A DNA stretch of 10,253 bases. It comes from Treponema sp. GTDB taxonomy: Bacteria > Spirochaetota > Spirochaetia > Treponematales > Breznakiellaceae. Where the stretch lies: the NCBI GenBank assembly GCA_009780595.1, contig WQZT01000039.1:1-10253 (forward strand), read 5' to 3'. A program made the position numbers and the translations under genes. The notes below the pieces were generated by a model. That model was not told the DNA's origin and ran no database searches. It saw nothing but the letters and a program-made list of their open reading frames with translations. This document shows, one piece after another, positions 1 to 7,380 of the stretch. Numbering within the stretch: the first letter of the stretch is position 1; each line of letters starts with the position of its first letter.

Positions 1-1278
1 TGCGAAGGCGACGTCAACAAAAAGTACATCTCGCATTTTCCCGACACCTACGAGATTTGGTCGTACGGTTCGGGCTACGGCGGGAACGCGCTGCTGGGCA
101 AGAAGTGCCTGGCACTGAGGATCGCATCGGCACTTGCGCGGGACGAGGGCTGGCTCGCCGAGCATATGCTTATATTGAAGATAACGAATCCAAATGGCGA
201 GGTGAAGTACATCGCCGCCGCGTTTCCTTCGGCGTGCGGTAAAACGAACCTCGCGATGCTTATTCCCACCTTGCCCGGCTGGAAGGTGCAAACCATCGGC
301 GACGACATCGCGTGGATGAAGTTCGGGGCAGATGGCAGGCTGTACGCCATCAATCCGGAGGCAGGCTTTTTCGGTGTTGCGCCGGGTACGAATAAAAAAT
401 CGAACCTGAACGCGATGGAAACGGTGAAGGCAAATACGATTTTTACCAATTGCGGCTTGACTGAAGACGGCGATATTTGGTGGGAGCAGATTGGTCACGG
501 AGCGCCGGGCAAGGAAGTGATTGACTGGAAAGGGCGAAAAAAGCCCGCGCCGCAGACGGACAAAGTTCCCGCCGCTGGGGAGGAAATCGCCCACGCCAAC
601 GCGCGGTTCACCGCTCCCGCCCGCCAGTGCCCGTCTATCGCCCCTGAGTGGGAAGACCCCAAAGGCGTGCCGATCAGCGCGTTTATTTTTGGCGGGCGGC
701 GCCCTTCGACAATTCCCCTGATTTTCCAGAGCAAGAGCTGGGCGCACGGCGTGTTTGCCGGCTCGATCTGCGGTTCTGAAATTACCGCCGCCGCGCTGGA
801 CATCACAGCGGGAACAGTGCGCCGCGATCCGTTTGCGATGCTGCCGTTCTGCGGCTACCACATGGGCGATTATTTCAGGCACTGGATTGAACTTGGCAAA
901 AAGGCGGAATCCGGCGGCAAAGGCGGCGCGCTGCCGAAGATATTTGTCTGCAACTGGTTCAGGAAGGGAGCAGACGGCGCGTTTATGTGGCCGGGCTACG
1001 GAGAAAACAGCCGCGCTCTGGCGTGGGTTTTTGACCGCTGCGACAACCGGGACAACTGCGTTGAAACCGCCATCGGCTTTTTGCCCAAACCCGGCGCGAT
1101 TGAGCCGCCCGCTGGTGTCAGCGCCGAGGTAATGGAAGCGCTCTGCAAGGTCGACGTTGAAGGCTGGAAGAAGGAAATCGCCGATGTGCGCCAAAACCAC
1201 TACCCCAAGTTCGGTGAGAAACTGCCGAAGGAGCTTTCCCGCGAACTTGACGAGATCGAAAAACGGCTGAATGATTGA
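1..1278 (+). CDS. pckG: Phosphoenolpyruvate carboxykinase (GTP), 5' end outside window
   Basis: Catalyses the reversible conversion of oxaloacetate and GTP to PEP, CO2 and GDP in the cytosol, at the junction of the C4-dicarboxylate pool and gluconeogenesis or anaplerosis. The open frame runs from base 1 to TGA at 1276-1278, giving 425 visible residues. By comparison with the ~600-620-residue family about 200 N-terminal residues are missing. Visible hallmarks: [13 protein letters not shown] (residues 23-35), the P-loop FPSACGKT with the family's active-site Cys (Cys79 here), the metal-binding kinase-2 motif [29 protein letters not shown], and the nucleotide-site motif [12 protein letters not shown]. 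The FPSACGKT P-loop and overall pattern mark the GTP rather than the ATP class. No key residue is missing in the visible part. A downstream SLC13 anion transporter follows after 63 bp and may supply dicarboxylates. Identification is firm; the physiological direction cannot be read from sequence. Confidence 0.96.
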   Translation, partial: CEGDVNKKYISHFPDTYEIWSYGSGYGGNALLGKKCLALRIASALARDEGWLAEHMLILKITNPNGEVKYIAAAFPSACGKTNLAMLIPTLPGWKVQTIGDDIAWMKFGADGRLYAINPEAGFFGVAPGTNKKSNLNAMETVKANTIFTNCGLTEDGDIWWEQIGHGAPGKEVIDWKGRKKPAPQTDKVPAAGEEIAHANARFTAPARQCPSIAPEWEDPKGVPISAFIFGGRRPSTIPLIFQSKSWAHGVFAGSICGSEITAAALDITAGTVRRDPFAMLPFCGYHMGDYFRHWIELGKKAESGGKGGALPKIFVCNWFRKGADGAFMWPGYGENSRALAWVFDRCDNRDNCVETAIGFLPKPGAIEPPAGVSAEVMEALCKVDVEGWKKEIADVRQNHYPKFGEKLPKELSRELDEIEKRLND

Positions 1279-1303
1279 CAGCATACTTTTTGCTGTGTAT
1301 GAT
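1275..1303 (+). promoter_or_regulatory. Sigma70-type promoter for the first DASS gene, overlapping the pckG stop codon
   Basis: TTGACA at 1275-1280 and TATGAT at 1298-1303 are separated by exactly 17 bp. The -35 is a perfect consensus and the -10 matches 5 of 6. The pckG stop codon TGA lies inside the -35 box. A start near 1310 would give a leader of about 30 nt with a GGAGGG ribosome site at 1329-1334, 7 nt before the ATG. This implies the transporter can be expressed independently of pckG. Seen in sequence; activity is inferred. Confidence 0.65.
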
Positions 1304-1341
1304 ATTTTATGAACTTGATTTAAATTCGGAGGGTTTTCATT

Positions 1342-2808
1342 ATGCAAAAGCAAGAAGGTAAAAAGTTCACAAGCTCTCTGCTTTTCACCGGAGGAGTCAG
1401 CATACTTGTTGGCATTATTATTTTTCTCATCCCTATTCCGCAAAGTTTGCGGGATGTAGCGGAGCTTGTTCCTGCGCGGAATGCTGAATTAGGATGGCGG
1501 CTGCTCGCTATTTTTGTGGCGACAATTGTCGCGCTTATTCTCAAGCCATTCCCCATGGGAACGGTGTGTTTTATTTCCATCGCTGTGTTGGCTGTTACTA
1601 AAACGACAACTGTGGGTGTTGCGCTCAGTGGTTTTTCCAATACAACAATTTGGCTGATCGTTTGTGCGTTTTTCATTTCAAGAGGTTTCGTAAAAACAGG
1701 GCTAGGGCAAAGGATTGCCTACTTATTTATGAAGGCATTTGGAAAGAAAACGTTGGGGCTAAGCTATTCGTTTATCATAAGCGACCTTGTTATGGCTCCC
1801 GCAATGCCGAGCAACACCGCCAGAGCTGGCGGCATTATCTATCCCATCATCCGTTCTTTGGCAAATGTTTTTGGCTCCAAAGTGGAAGACGGAACAGAGC
1901 GTAAAGTCGGCTCGTATTTGCTGTACACGACATTTCAGGCGGACAACGTTGTGTCTGCAATGTTTATGACGGCGATGGCGGCAAATCCGCTCGCCGCGCA
2001 AATCGCCTCTGATGTGCTTGGTTTGCAGATTAGCTGGATGCAGTGGGCGGTAGCGGCGTTTGTTCCGGGTATTGTTTCGTTGGCGTTACTTCCGTTGCTT
2101 ATGTATAAGATTTACCCGCCTGAAATCAAGGAGACGCCGGAAGCAACTGAAATCGCCAAGAAAAAACTCCAGGAAATGGGACCGCTCAGCAAGAAAGAAA
2201 AGCAGATGATATTTGTCTTTTTTCTCATACTAGTGCTGTGGATTTTTGGCCCCAACTTCCGTATTGATGCAACAACAACCGCTCTCATTGGTCTTTGTAC
2301 TATGTTGCTGATTGGGATTTTGGACTTCAATGATATTAAAACCGAGCAGAGCGCGTGGGACACGCTGGTCTGGTTTGCCGCGTTGGTTATGATGGCGGCA
2401 CAGCTCAACACGCTGGGAGTTATTCCGTGGTTTAGTGTTACTGTAACAAACTCTGTGTCAGGTCTTGGTTGGGTCGTTGCTTTTGCGATTATTGCGCTAG
2501 CGTACTTTTACTCGCACTATTTCTTTGCCAGTGCAACAGCGCACGTGAGCGCAATGTACGGCGCGTTACTGCTTGCTTCGGTTTCTCTTGGCGCGCCACC
2601 TTTGTTTGCGGCGCTGGTGCTTGCGTTCTTCAGCAACCTTTTCATGGGGCTTACGCACTACGGAACTGGGCCCGCGCCTGTATATTTCGGTTCCGGTTAT
2701 GTAACACAGGGAACGTGGTGGGGTTATGCCTTCCTGATTTCCGTTATCAACATCGCGATTTGGGTTTTGGTCGGCGGCCTGTGGTGGAGAATCCTGGGCT
2801 TGTGGTAA
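1342..2808 (+). CDS. SLC13/DASS-family anion (probable di/tricarboxylate) transporter, CitT/TtdT/DiT-like
   Basis: Integral inner-membrane carrier of 488 residues, the usual size for this family. It resembles the bacterial citrate/succinate and tartrate/succinate antiporters and the plant plastid 2-oxoglutarate/malate translocators. What shows this: many hydrophobic segments along the chain; the first substrate/Na+ hairpin motif SNTARAGG (157-164); the second, SAT (397-399) within FFASATAHVSAMYG; and the C-terminal THYGTGPAPVYFGSGYV (438-454) typical of this subgroup. A charged cytoplasmic-type loop (about 259-288) splits the two repeat halves. The ATG is supported by GGAGGG 7 nt upstream. 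Its promoter overlaps the end of pckG, so uptake or exchange of malate, succinate, citrate or tartrate feeding oxaloacetate metabolism is a reasonable inference. The exact substrate and whether it is a symporter or exchanger cannot be told from sequence. Codons are more A/T-rich than in pckG. Confidence 0.9.
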   Translation: MQKQEGKKFTSSLLFTGGVSILVGIIIFLIPIPQSLRDVAELVPARNAELGWRLLAIFVATIVALILKPFPMGTVCFISIAVLAVTKTTTVGVALSGFSNTTIWLIVCAFFISRGFVKTGLGQRIAYLFMKAFGKKTLGLSYSFIISDLVMAPAMPSNTARAGGIIYPIIRSLANVFGSKVEDGTERKVGSYLLYTTFQADNVVSAMFMTAMAANPLAAQIASDVLGLQISWMQWAVAAFVPGIVSLALLPLLMYKIYPPEIKETPEATEIAKKKLQEMGPLSKKEKQMIFVFFLILVLWIFGPNFRIDATTTALIGLCTMLLIGILDFNDIKTEQSAWDTLVWFAALVMMAAQLNTLGVIPWFSVTVTNSVSGLGWVVAFAIIALAYFYSHYFFASATAHVSAMYGALLLASVSLGAPPLFAALVLAFFSNLFMGLTHYGTGPAPVYFGSGYVTQGTWWGYAFLISVINIAIWVLVGGLWWRILGLW

Positions 2809-2835
2809 AAACCGATTTTTTGTTTTTCTAAAAAT

Positions 2836-2870
2836 GAACCGCTGTACAGCCGAAGGTTGTATGGCGGTTC
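2836..2870 (+). terminator. 16-bp hairpin after the first DASS gene, probable terminator
   Basis: The left arm (2836-2851) and right arm (2855-2870) pair over 16 positions around a GAA loop. The outer seven pairs (GAACCGC/GCGGTTC) are perfect; the inner part contains G-T wobbles. It is followed by a moderately T-rich tail (CTTTCGTTGTG). It sits 27 nt after the stop codon and before the second transporter, so it probably ends or attenuates transcription between the two carriers. The tail is weaker than a classical U-tract. Confidence 0.65.
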
Positions 2871-2937
2871 TTTCGTTGTGTTAATTAGCAATGTGTCTTT
2901 GGGTCATTCAACAAATCTATTCAGAAGGAAGTAAACT

Positions 2938-4206
2938 TTGGAACCTGCAACAATTACAATTATCATTATGCTTTTCGCTGTTGTTATGTTTATCTTGGAA
3001 AAAATACCTCTCTCTCTGACCGCAATGCTTGTCTGTACATCGTTGGCTGTTACAGGTGTTATCACACCAGCAGCCGCGTTCGCGGGATTTGTAAATCCGG
3101 CGGTAATTTTATTTGCGGCGATGTTCGTCATTGGCGGTGCATTTTTTGAAACCGGAATGGCGCGAAAAGTAGGTTTGCTGGTAACACGCTTTGCCAAAAC
3201 CGAACGCCAGATGATTGTGGCAATTATGCTTGCAACCGGGCTTGTCGGCAGCGTATTATCAAACACCGCAACTGCCGCAATATTTATCCCCATCGTTATC
3301 GGTATTGCCGATCAATCCGGCTTTTCCCGCTCCCGTTTGCTTCTGGCAATGGCGTTCGCCGCAAACTTGAGCGGCAACTTAACGCTCATCGCTTCCCCTG
3401 GCAATCTCATTGCACACGGGGCATTAGGTGCGGCGGGCGTTCCTCAATTTGGATTTTTTGATTTTGGTTTGATTGGGCTTCCCATACTTATTGCCGGTGT
3501 CATATACTTTGCGCTCCTCGTTCCAAAACTACTTCCTGAACGCACCATCAGCCAGCCCTCAACATTTGAAACGCAAAAAAATGTCGAAAATGTTCCACGG
3601 TGGAAACAGGTGGTTACAATTTGCGTATTGATTGCTACCATCATTCTTATGACATTTGAATCAGTAGTAAAGATACCAATTCACGTTATTGCCACTGCTG
3701 GTGCTATCGTTATAGTTTTATCAAGGGTTACGACCGAAGAAAAAGCCCTCAAGTCAATTGATTTGCGCGTTATCTTTCTATTTAGCGGTGTTCTTCCTCT
3801 GGCTACGGCGTTGGAGCGAACAGGAGCAGGTTTAATGATCACCAATTCGGTTATTGGTTTGCTTGGAGAAAATGCAACACCGTTTGCATTGCTTGTTGCA
3901 GTTTTTCTAATAGCCGTTGTACTAACCAACTTTATTTCTAATACGGCAACTGCAGCGCTGCTAATTCCCCTTGCAATTACCATCGCGAACAGCATGGGCG
4001 CAGACCCACGAGCGGCGGCAATGGCTACGGTAATTGGGGCTTCGATGGCGTTTGCAACACCGATTTGCACGCCGCCAAACACGATGGTTTATACATTGGG
4101 CGGTTACCGTTTTGCAGATTATACAAGAGTTGGCTTGCCATTGATTATTATAGGCAGCATCATCAGTTTGATTTTACTGCCAATATTTTTCCCGTTCTTT
4201 CCGTAA
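2938..4206 (+). CDS. SLC13-family permease (second, distinct anion transporter)
   Basis: A 422-residue inner-membrane transporter of the SLC13/ion-transporter superfamily. It carries both re-entrant-hairpin signatures: SNTATAAIFIP (108-118) in the first half and SNTATAALLIP (334-344) in the second. Each is followed by a Pro-rich substrate/ion-site loop, SPGNLIAHGAL (153-163) and TPPNTMVYTLGGY (378-390). The near-identical repeats reflect the family's inverted two-repeat fold. A hydrophilic stretch at about 199-224 separates the halves. The start is TTG at 2938, chosen because the frame begins the first membrane helix immediately and AGAAGGAA lies just upstream. It differs clearly from the preceding carrier (SNT/SNT versus SNT/SAT), so it is not a recent duplicate. 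No confident promoter was found in the 129-bp gap. Substrate unknown: dicarboxylate, sulfate or other anions are possible. Third positions are A/T-rich relative to hutU and pckG. Confidence 0.87.
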   Translation: MEPATITIIIMLFAVVMFILEKIPLSLTAMLVCTSLAVTGVITPAAAFAGFVNPAVILFAAMFVIGGAFFETGMARKVGLLVTRFAKTERQMIVAIMLATGLVGSVLSNTATAAIFIPIVIGIADQSGFSRSRLLLAMAFAANLSGNLTLIASPGNLIAHGALGAAGVPQFGFFDFGLIGLPILIAGVIYFALLVPKLLPERTISQPSTFETQKNVENVPRWKQVVTICVLIATIILMTFESVVKIPIHVIATAGAIVIVLSRVTTEEKALKSIDLRVIFLFSGVLPLATALERTGAGLMITNSVIGLLGENATPFALLVAVFLIAVVLTNFISNTATAALLIPLAITIANSMGADPRAAAMATVIGASMAFATPICTPPNTMVYTLGGYRFADYTRVGLPLIIIGSIISLILLPIFFPFFP

Positions 4207-4213
4207 TTGTTGT

Positions 4214-4247
4214 ACCACTTCCGCAACAATATTTTTGCGGAAGTGGT
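4214..4247 (+). terminator. Perfect 13-bp inverted repeat after the second transporter
   Basis: ACCACTTCCGCAA (4214-4226) and its exact reverse complement (4235-4247) flank an 8-nt A/T-rich loop. The hairpin begins 8 nt after the stop codon at 4206, the usual place for a terminator. No T-run follows on either strand, so it could instead protect the mRNA 3' end, act in Rho-dependent termination, or be a protein-binding dyad. Confidence 0.5.
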
Positions 4248-4282
4248 TAACGCCTCGACGTGTATTTCAAGCCTAATTTTTC

Positions 4283-4323
4283 TTGACGGTTCCACGAGCC
4301 TGTACTATCATAGTACCAGGAGG
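4283..4323 (+). promoter_or_regulatory. hutU promoter with palindrome over the -10, and SD
   Basis: TTGACG (4283-4288) and TATCAT (4306-4311) are spaced by 17 bp. The -10 is embedded in a perfect dyad GTACTA-TCA-TAGTAC (4302-4316), extendable with one bulge to CCTG...CAGG. An operator here would block polymerase directly. The ribosome site AGGAGG (4318-4323) is only 12 nt before the ATG, so a start 7 nt after the -10 would fall on the SD itself, leaving almost no leader. Either the transcript begins a little upstream or another promoter is used. Confidence 0.5.
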
Positions 4324-4335
4324 AAATCTTGTTGT

Positions 4336-6336
4336 ATGGGTAACACAAAAGATTTCGTAAGCATCGAGCTTGATGCGGCACTCCCGGAGCTTGCCGATTT
4401 CCAGGAGGGCATTCGCCGCGCGCCGCGCCGCGAGGCGGCACTGTCAGCTGAGGACAAAGTAACCGCCGTGAAAAACGCGCTGCGGTACATCCCCAAAGAA
4501 CACCACGCTCTCATGGCGAAGGAGTTTGCCTGCGAGCTGGAAGAGCGCGGGCGCATTTACGGCTACCGTTTCCGCCCGCAGGGAAAACTGTACGGCAAGC
4601 CCATCGACCAGTACAAAGGCGCGTGTATCGAAGGAAAGGCGTTTCAGGTGATGATCGACAACAACCTCGACTTTGATGTTGCGCTGTACCCGTACGAACT
4701 GGTAACGTACGGGGAAACCGGACAGGTTTTCCAGAACTGGATGCAGTACCGCCTTGTTAAAAAATACCTCGAAATACTCACCGATGAGCAGACGCTTGTA
4801 CTGCTGTCCGGGCATCCGCTGGGTTTATTCCGCTCGCACAAGCTCGCTCCGCGCATAATTCTCAGCAACGGGCTTTTGATTGGCCTGTACGACAACCCGC
4901 AGGGTTTCAACCGCGCCGCTGCAATGGGCGTGTCCAATTACGGGCAGATGACCGCTGGCGGCTGGATGTACATCGGGCCGCAGGGAATTGTACACGGCAC
5001 GTTCAACACGCTTTTGAACGCTGGCCGGCTTATGCTCGGCATTCCCAAAGACCAGGATTTGGCGGGGAGGCTTTTTGTTACATCGGGGCTCGGCGGAATG
5101 TCAGGCGCGCAGGGCAAGGCTGCCGAAATTGCCGGGGCGGTCAGCATCATTGCCGAGGTGGATATTTCTCGCATCAACACGCGCCACGAGCAAGGCTGGG
5201 TCAGCAAGCAAACCGCTTCGCTGGAGGAGGCGGTTGCGTGGGCGCGTGAAAAGCAGGCGGCGAAGGAAGCGTGCGCCATCGCGTACCACGGCAACATCAT
5301 CGACCTCTTGGAATATCTTATCGCGCAGAATGTTCACGTTGATTTGCTCTCCGACCAAACATCCTGCCACGTGCCGTATGACGGCGGCTATTGCCCGCAG
5401 GGGCTGGACTTCCAGCAGCGCACGGCGATGTTGAAAAACGACCCCGCCGGATTCCGCGTTCTTGTCGACACATCTCTCAGGCGGCACTACGAGCTTGTCT
5501 GCAAACTGCACGGGCGCGGCGCGTATTTTTTTGACTACGGCAACAGTTTCCTGAAAGCGGTGTTTGATGCGGGTGTTACCGCCGTGTGCAAAAACGGCAC
5601 GAGCGATGTTGACGGTTTTGTGTTTCCCTCGTATGTCGAGGATATTCTGGGGCCGCACCTGTTCGATTATGGCTACGGGCCGTTCCGCTGGTGCTGCTTG
5701 TCCGGCAAGCAGGAGGATCTTGACGCTACCGATAAAGCGGCGATGGAGTGTATCGATCCCACCCGGCGGTATCAAGACCGCGACAACTACGTGTGGGTGC
5801 GGGACGCGAAGAAAAACAAAATGGTTGTGGGGACAAAGTGCCGCATACTGTACCAAGACGCGGAAGGTCGCACGAAGATCGCGCTGAAGTTCAACGAGAT
5901 GATCCGCAAGGGCGAAATCGGGCCGGTGATGCTGGGACGCGACCACCACGACACTGGCGGCACGGATTCGCCGTTCCGCGAAACGTCGAATATCAAGGAC
6001 GGCTCCAACGTAACGGCGGATATGGCAACGCAGTGCTTCGCCGGAAATGCTGCGCGCGGTATGAGCCTCGTTGCTCTGCACAACGGCGGTGGCGTTGGTA
6101 TCGGCAAGGCAATTAACGGCGGCTTTGGGATGGTGCTTGACGGCAGTGAGCGTGTTGACACAATTCTGAACATGGCGATGCCGTGGGACGTCATGGTTGG
6201 CGTTTCGCGCCGCGCGTGGGCATCGAACGAACACGCCATTGAAACGGCGAAACTGTACAACGCCAACAACGCCGGACGTGATCACATCACCATTCCGGTT
6301 GTTGCCGATGACGCGCTCGTTCGCTCGGTGGTGTAG
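4336..6336 (+). CDS. hutU: Urocanate hydratase (urocanase)
   Basis: Cytosolic NAD+-dependent enzyme converting urocanate to 4-imidazolone-5-propionate, the second step of histidine degradation. ATG 4336 gives 666 residues, matching the long (~670-residue) urocanase type seen in many anaerobes and animals rather than the ~555-residue proteobacterial form. The frame stays open further upstream, but AGGAGG sits 12 nt before this ATG and upstream residues are not family-like. Seen: tight-NAD+ motif GLGGMSGAQ (251-259), YGNSFLKAVFDAGV (401-414), GPFRWCCLSG (448-457) with the Cys expected at the active site, and the C-terminal Gly-rich NGGGVGIGKAINGGFG. Two Cys residues (344, 353) sit in the DQTS...GGY segment at places I recall as non-Cys in relatives. 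No hutH, hutI or formiminoglutamate gene is adjacent, so urocanate may be imported or made elsewhere. It is convergent with the regulator gene. Confidence 0.95.
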   Translation: MGNTKDFVSIELDAALPELADFQEGIRRAPRREAALSAEDKVTAVKNALRYIPKEHHALMAKEFACELEERGRIYGYRFRPQGKLYGKPIDQYKGACIEGKAFQVMIDNNLDFDVALYPYELVTYGETGQVFQNWMQYRLVKKYLEILTDEQTLVLLSGHPLGLFRSHKLAPRIILSNGLLIGLYDNPQGFNRAAAMGVSNYGQMTAGGWMYIGPQGIVHGTFNTLLNAGRLMLGIPKDQDLAGRLFVTSGLGGMSGAQGKAAEIAGAVSIIAEVDISRINTRHEQGWVSKQTASLEEAVAWAREKQAAKEACAIAYHGNIIDLLEYLIAQNVHVDLLSDQTSCHVPYDGGYCPQGLDFQQRTAMLKNDPAGFRVLVDTSLRRHYELVCKLHGRGAYFFDYGNSFLKAVFDAGVTAVCKNGTSDVDGFVFPSYVEDILGPHLFDYGYGPFRWCCLSGKQEDLDATDKAAMECIDPTRRYQDRDNYVWVRDAKKNKMVVGTKCRILYQDAEGRTKIALKFNEMIRKGEIGPVMLGRDHHDTGGTDSPFRETSNIKDGSNVTADMATQCFAGNAARGMSLVALHNGGGVGIGKAINGGFGMVLDGSERVDTILNMAMPWDVMVGVSRRAWASNEHAIETAKLYNANNAGRDHITIPVVADDALVRSVV

Positions 6337-6361
6337 CGGCGTTATTCAAGCGGGTTTAAAA

Positions 6362-6386
6362 CCCCGCCCTCCACTTCAGGGCGGGG
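6362..6386. terminator. G/C-rich hairpin between convergent hutU and regulator
   Basis: CCCCGCCCT (6362-6370) and AGGGCGGGG (6378-6386) form a perfect 9-bp stem with a 7-nt loop. Read on the - strand it is followed by GTTTTAAA, the better U-tract, so it looks strongest as the regulator's terminator. On the + strand it is followed only by GTATTGATT, which is weaker. An alternative upstream pairing uses GCGGG at about 6350 with the CCCCGC of the left arm. A bidirectional terminator for the convergent pair is the natural reading. Confidence 0.8.
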
Positions 6387-6408
6387 GTATTGATTAGGGT
6401 GTGTGTGT

Positions 6409-7257
6409 TTAAGAAGATTGAGCTTGCGTTTGTGTATCGTCGTTGTCCGGCGTGTAAACCCACAAGAGCTGCGCGTCTCTCTTGCTGTGGTTAAACCATG
6501 TGTGGGCATCCGTGGAGCGGAAACTCACCGAGTCCCCGGCAGACAAGATGTATTCCGTGCTCTTCAGGTAGAAGTGTATTTTCCCCGATAGAATATACAG
6601 AAACTCCTCGCCGTGGTGGGATTGTATGAGGGTTCGCCCTGAGTTTGCAGCTACGGTGTACATCATCGCCGAAAGGCGGAAGTTGTTCATCGCGACCAAC
6701 GGCTCAACAGAAACCCCATCAAGTCCAATGTCAACGTTCTCCAACGCGCCCTTGCGAACAATGTGCCGTTCGCTCTGCGGATCCGCGATGTAATAGAGAA
6801 GATTCTCGCCGTAAAAATCGGCAAGCCGCTGTAAGATTTCAATCGACACATTGACGTTTTCATTTTCTAATTTGTGTAGATATGAAGGAGAAATCTGGAC
6901 AGCTTTCGCCACCCTCGCCAGATCAAAACCACGTTCCAGTCGGCATTTTTTCCATTTTTCACTTTGCCACAGTTGCGGGGTAATTAACTCCACTGGGGGG
7001 GGCAGCTTTTGTTTTTCATCGGTATTAAACAAACGGTGGGCGGCGGTAACGCTTATCTTTTTCTCTTTCGAGAGACGAATCAAATTACGCATTTGCGTCA
7101 TATCATCGTGTGTAAAGAAGCGATAGCCGTTCTTCGCCCGCTTTGCGGAGAAAAGACCTTGCTTTTCCCAGTTCCGAATTGTCGCAGGAGCTACGCCAAT
7201 TTCTTTTGCTGCTTCCTGAATGCTTAGAAGGATTTCTCCAGAATCTGTTATATACAT
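6409..7257 (-). CDS. Three-domain transcriptional regulator: MerR HTH + XRE HTH + cupin
   Basis: A 282-residue DNA-binding protein with three recognisable parts. Residues ~10-75 are a MerR-type winged HTH (LSIQEAAKEIGVAPATIRNW, then GLFSAKRAKNGYRFF). Residues ~100-156 are an XRE/Cro-type HTH (RLERGFDLARVAKAVQISPSYLHKLE). Residues ~200-268 are a small beta-barrel cupin with GEEFLYILSGKIHFYL and a downstream AGDSVSFRSTDAHTW strand pair, as in XRE-cupin regulators where the cupin binds a small effector. A Pro-rich linker (PPP, 86-88) joins the two HTH domains and is encoded by a run of eight C. It is transcribed divergently from the FGGY/DRE-TIM/TRAP unit, so it most likely controls that unit and itself. 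The effector is unknown. No clear SD precedes the ATG. Base composition is more A/T-rich than the neighbouring enzyme genes. Confidence 0.9.
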   Translation of the reverse strand: MYITDSGEILLSIQEAAKEIGVAPATIRNWEKQGLFSAKRAKNGYRFFTHDDMTQMRNLIRLSKEKKISVTAAHRLFNTDEKQKLPPPVELITPQLWQSEKWKKCRLERGFDLARVAKAVQISPSYLHKLENENVNVSIEILQRLADFYGENLLYYIADPQSERHIVRKGALENVDIGLDGVSVEPLVAMNNFRLSAMMYTVAANSGRTLIQSHHGEEFLYILSGKIHFYLKSTEYILSAGDSVSFRSTDAHTWFNHSKRDAQLLWVYTPDNDDTQTQAQSS

Positions 7258-7272
7258 AATAATATCTTATAC

Positions 7273-7355
7273 AAATGATAACATAAATGTAATAAAAAAA
7301 GCAAGTGGTATGCACCGATTTGTCTTGTTTGAGAAAAATAAAATGATAAGCATAA
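7273..7355 (+). repeat. Pair of imperfect direct repeats in the divergent intergenic region
   Basis: AAATGATAACATAA at 7273-7286 recurs as AAATGATAAGCATAA at 7341-7355, identical but for one inserted G. The copies start 68 bp apart, and the first covers the regulator's putative -10. They may be binding sites for the MerR/XRE/cupin protein. The low complexity of the A/T-rich region lowers confidence. Confidence 0.4.
7275..7304 (-). promoter_or_regulatory. Probable promoter of the regulator gene
   Basis: On the - strand, TTGCTT (7304-7299) and TATCAT (7280-7275) are 18 bp apart. A start near 7268 would leave about 10 nt before the regulator's ATG, consistent with a very short leader and the absence of a clear SD. 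The -10 lies inside the first copy of a direct repeat (7273-7286), making autoregulation plausible. The region is A/T-rich, so chance matches are a concern. Confidence 0.4.
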
Positions 7356-7380
7356 TAATTATAATCTAAAAAGAATAAAA

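Noticed and set aside
75..449. 124-residue - strand frame opposite pckG
   Set aside because: Antisense to conserved PEP carboxykinase motifs, with no supporting start signal or family resemblance.
4207..4335. Upstream extension of the hutU frame by 43 codons
   Set aside because: The extension crosses the hairpin and the putative promoter, begins directly after the previous stop with TTG, and has no urocanase similarity; the AGGAGG site supports ATG 4336.
5101..6285. 394-residue open frame on the - strand opposite hutU
   Set aside because: It lies wholly antisense to a firmly identified gene, has low-complexity composition (rich in R, V, H, A) without recognisable motifs, and follows from the GC-rich codon pattern of hutU.
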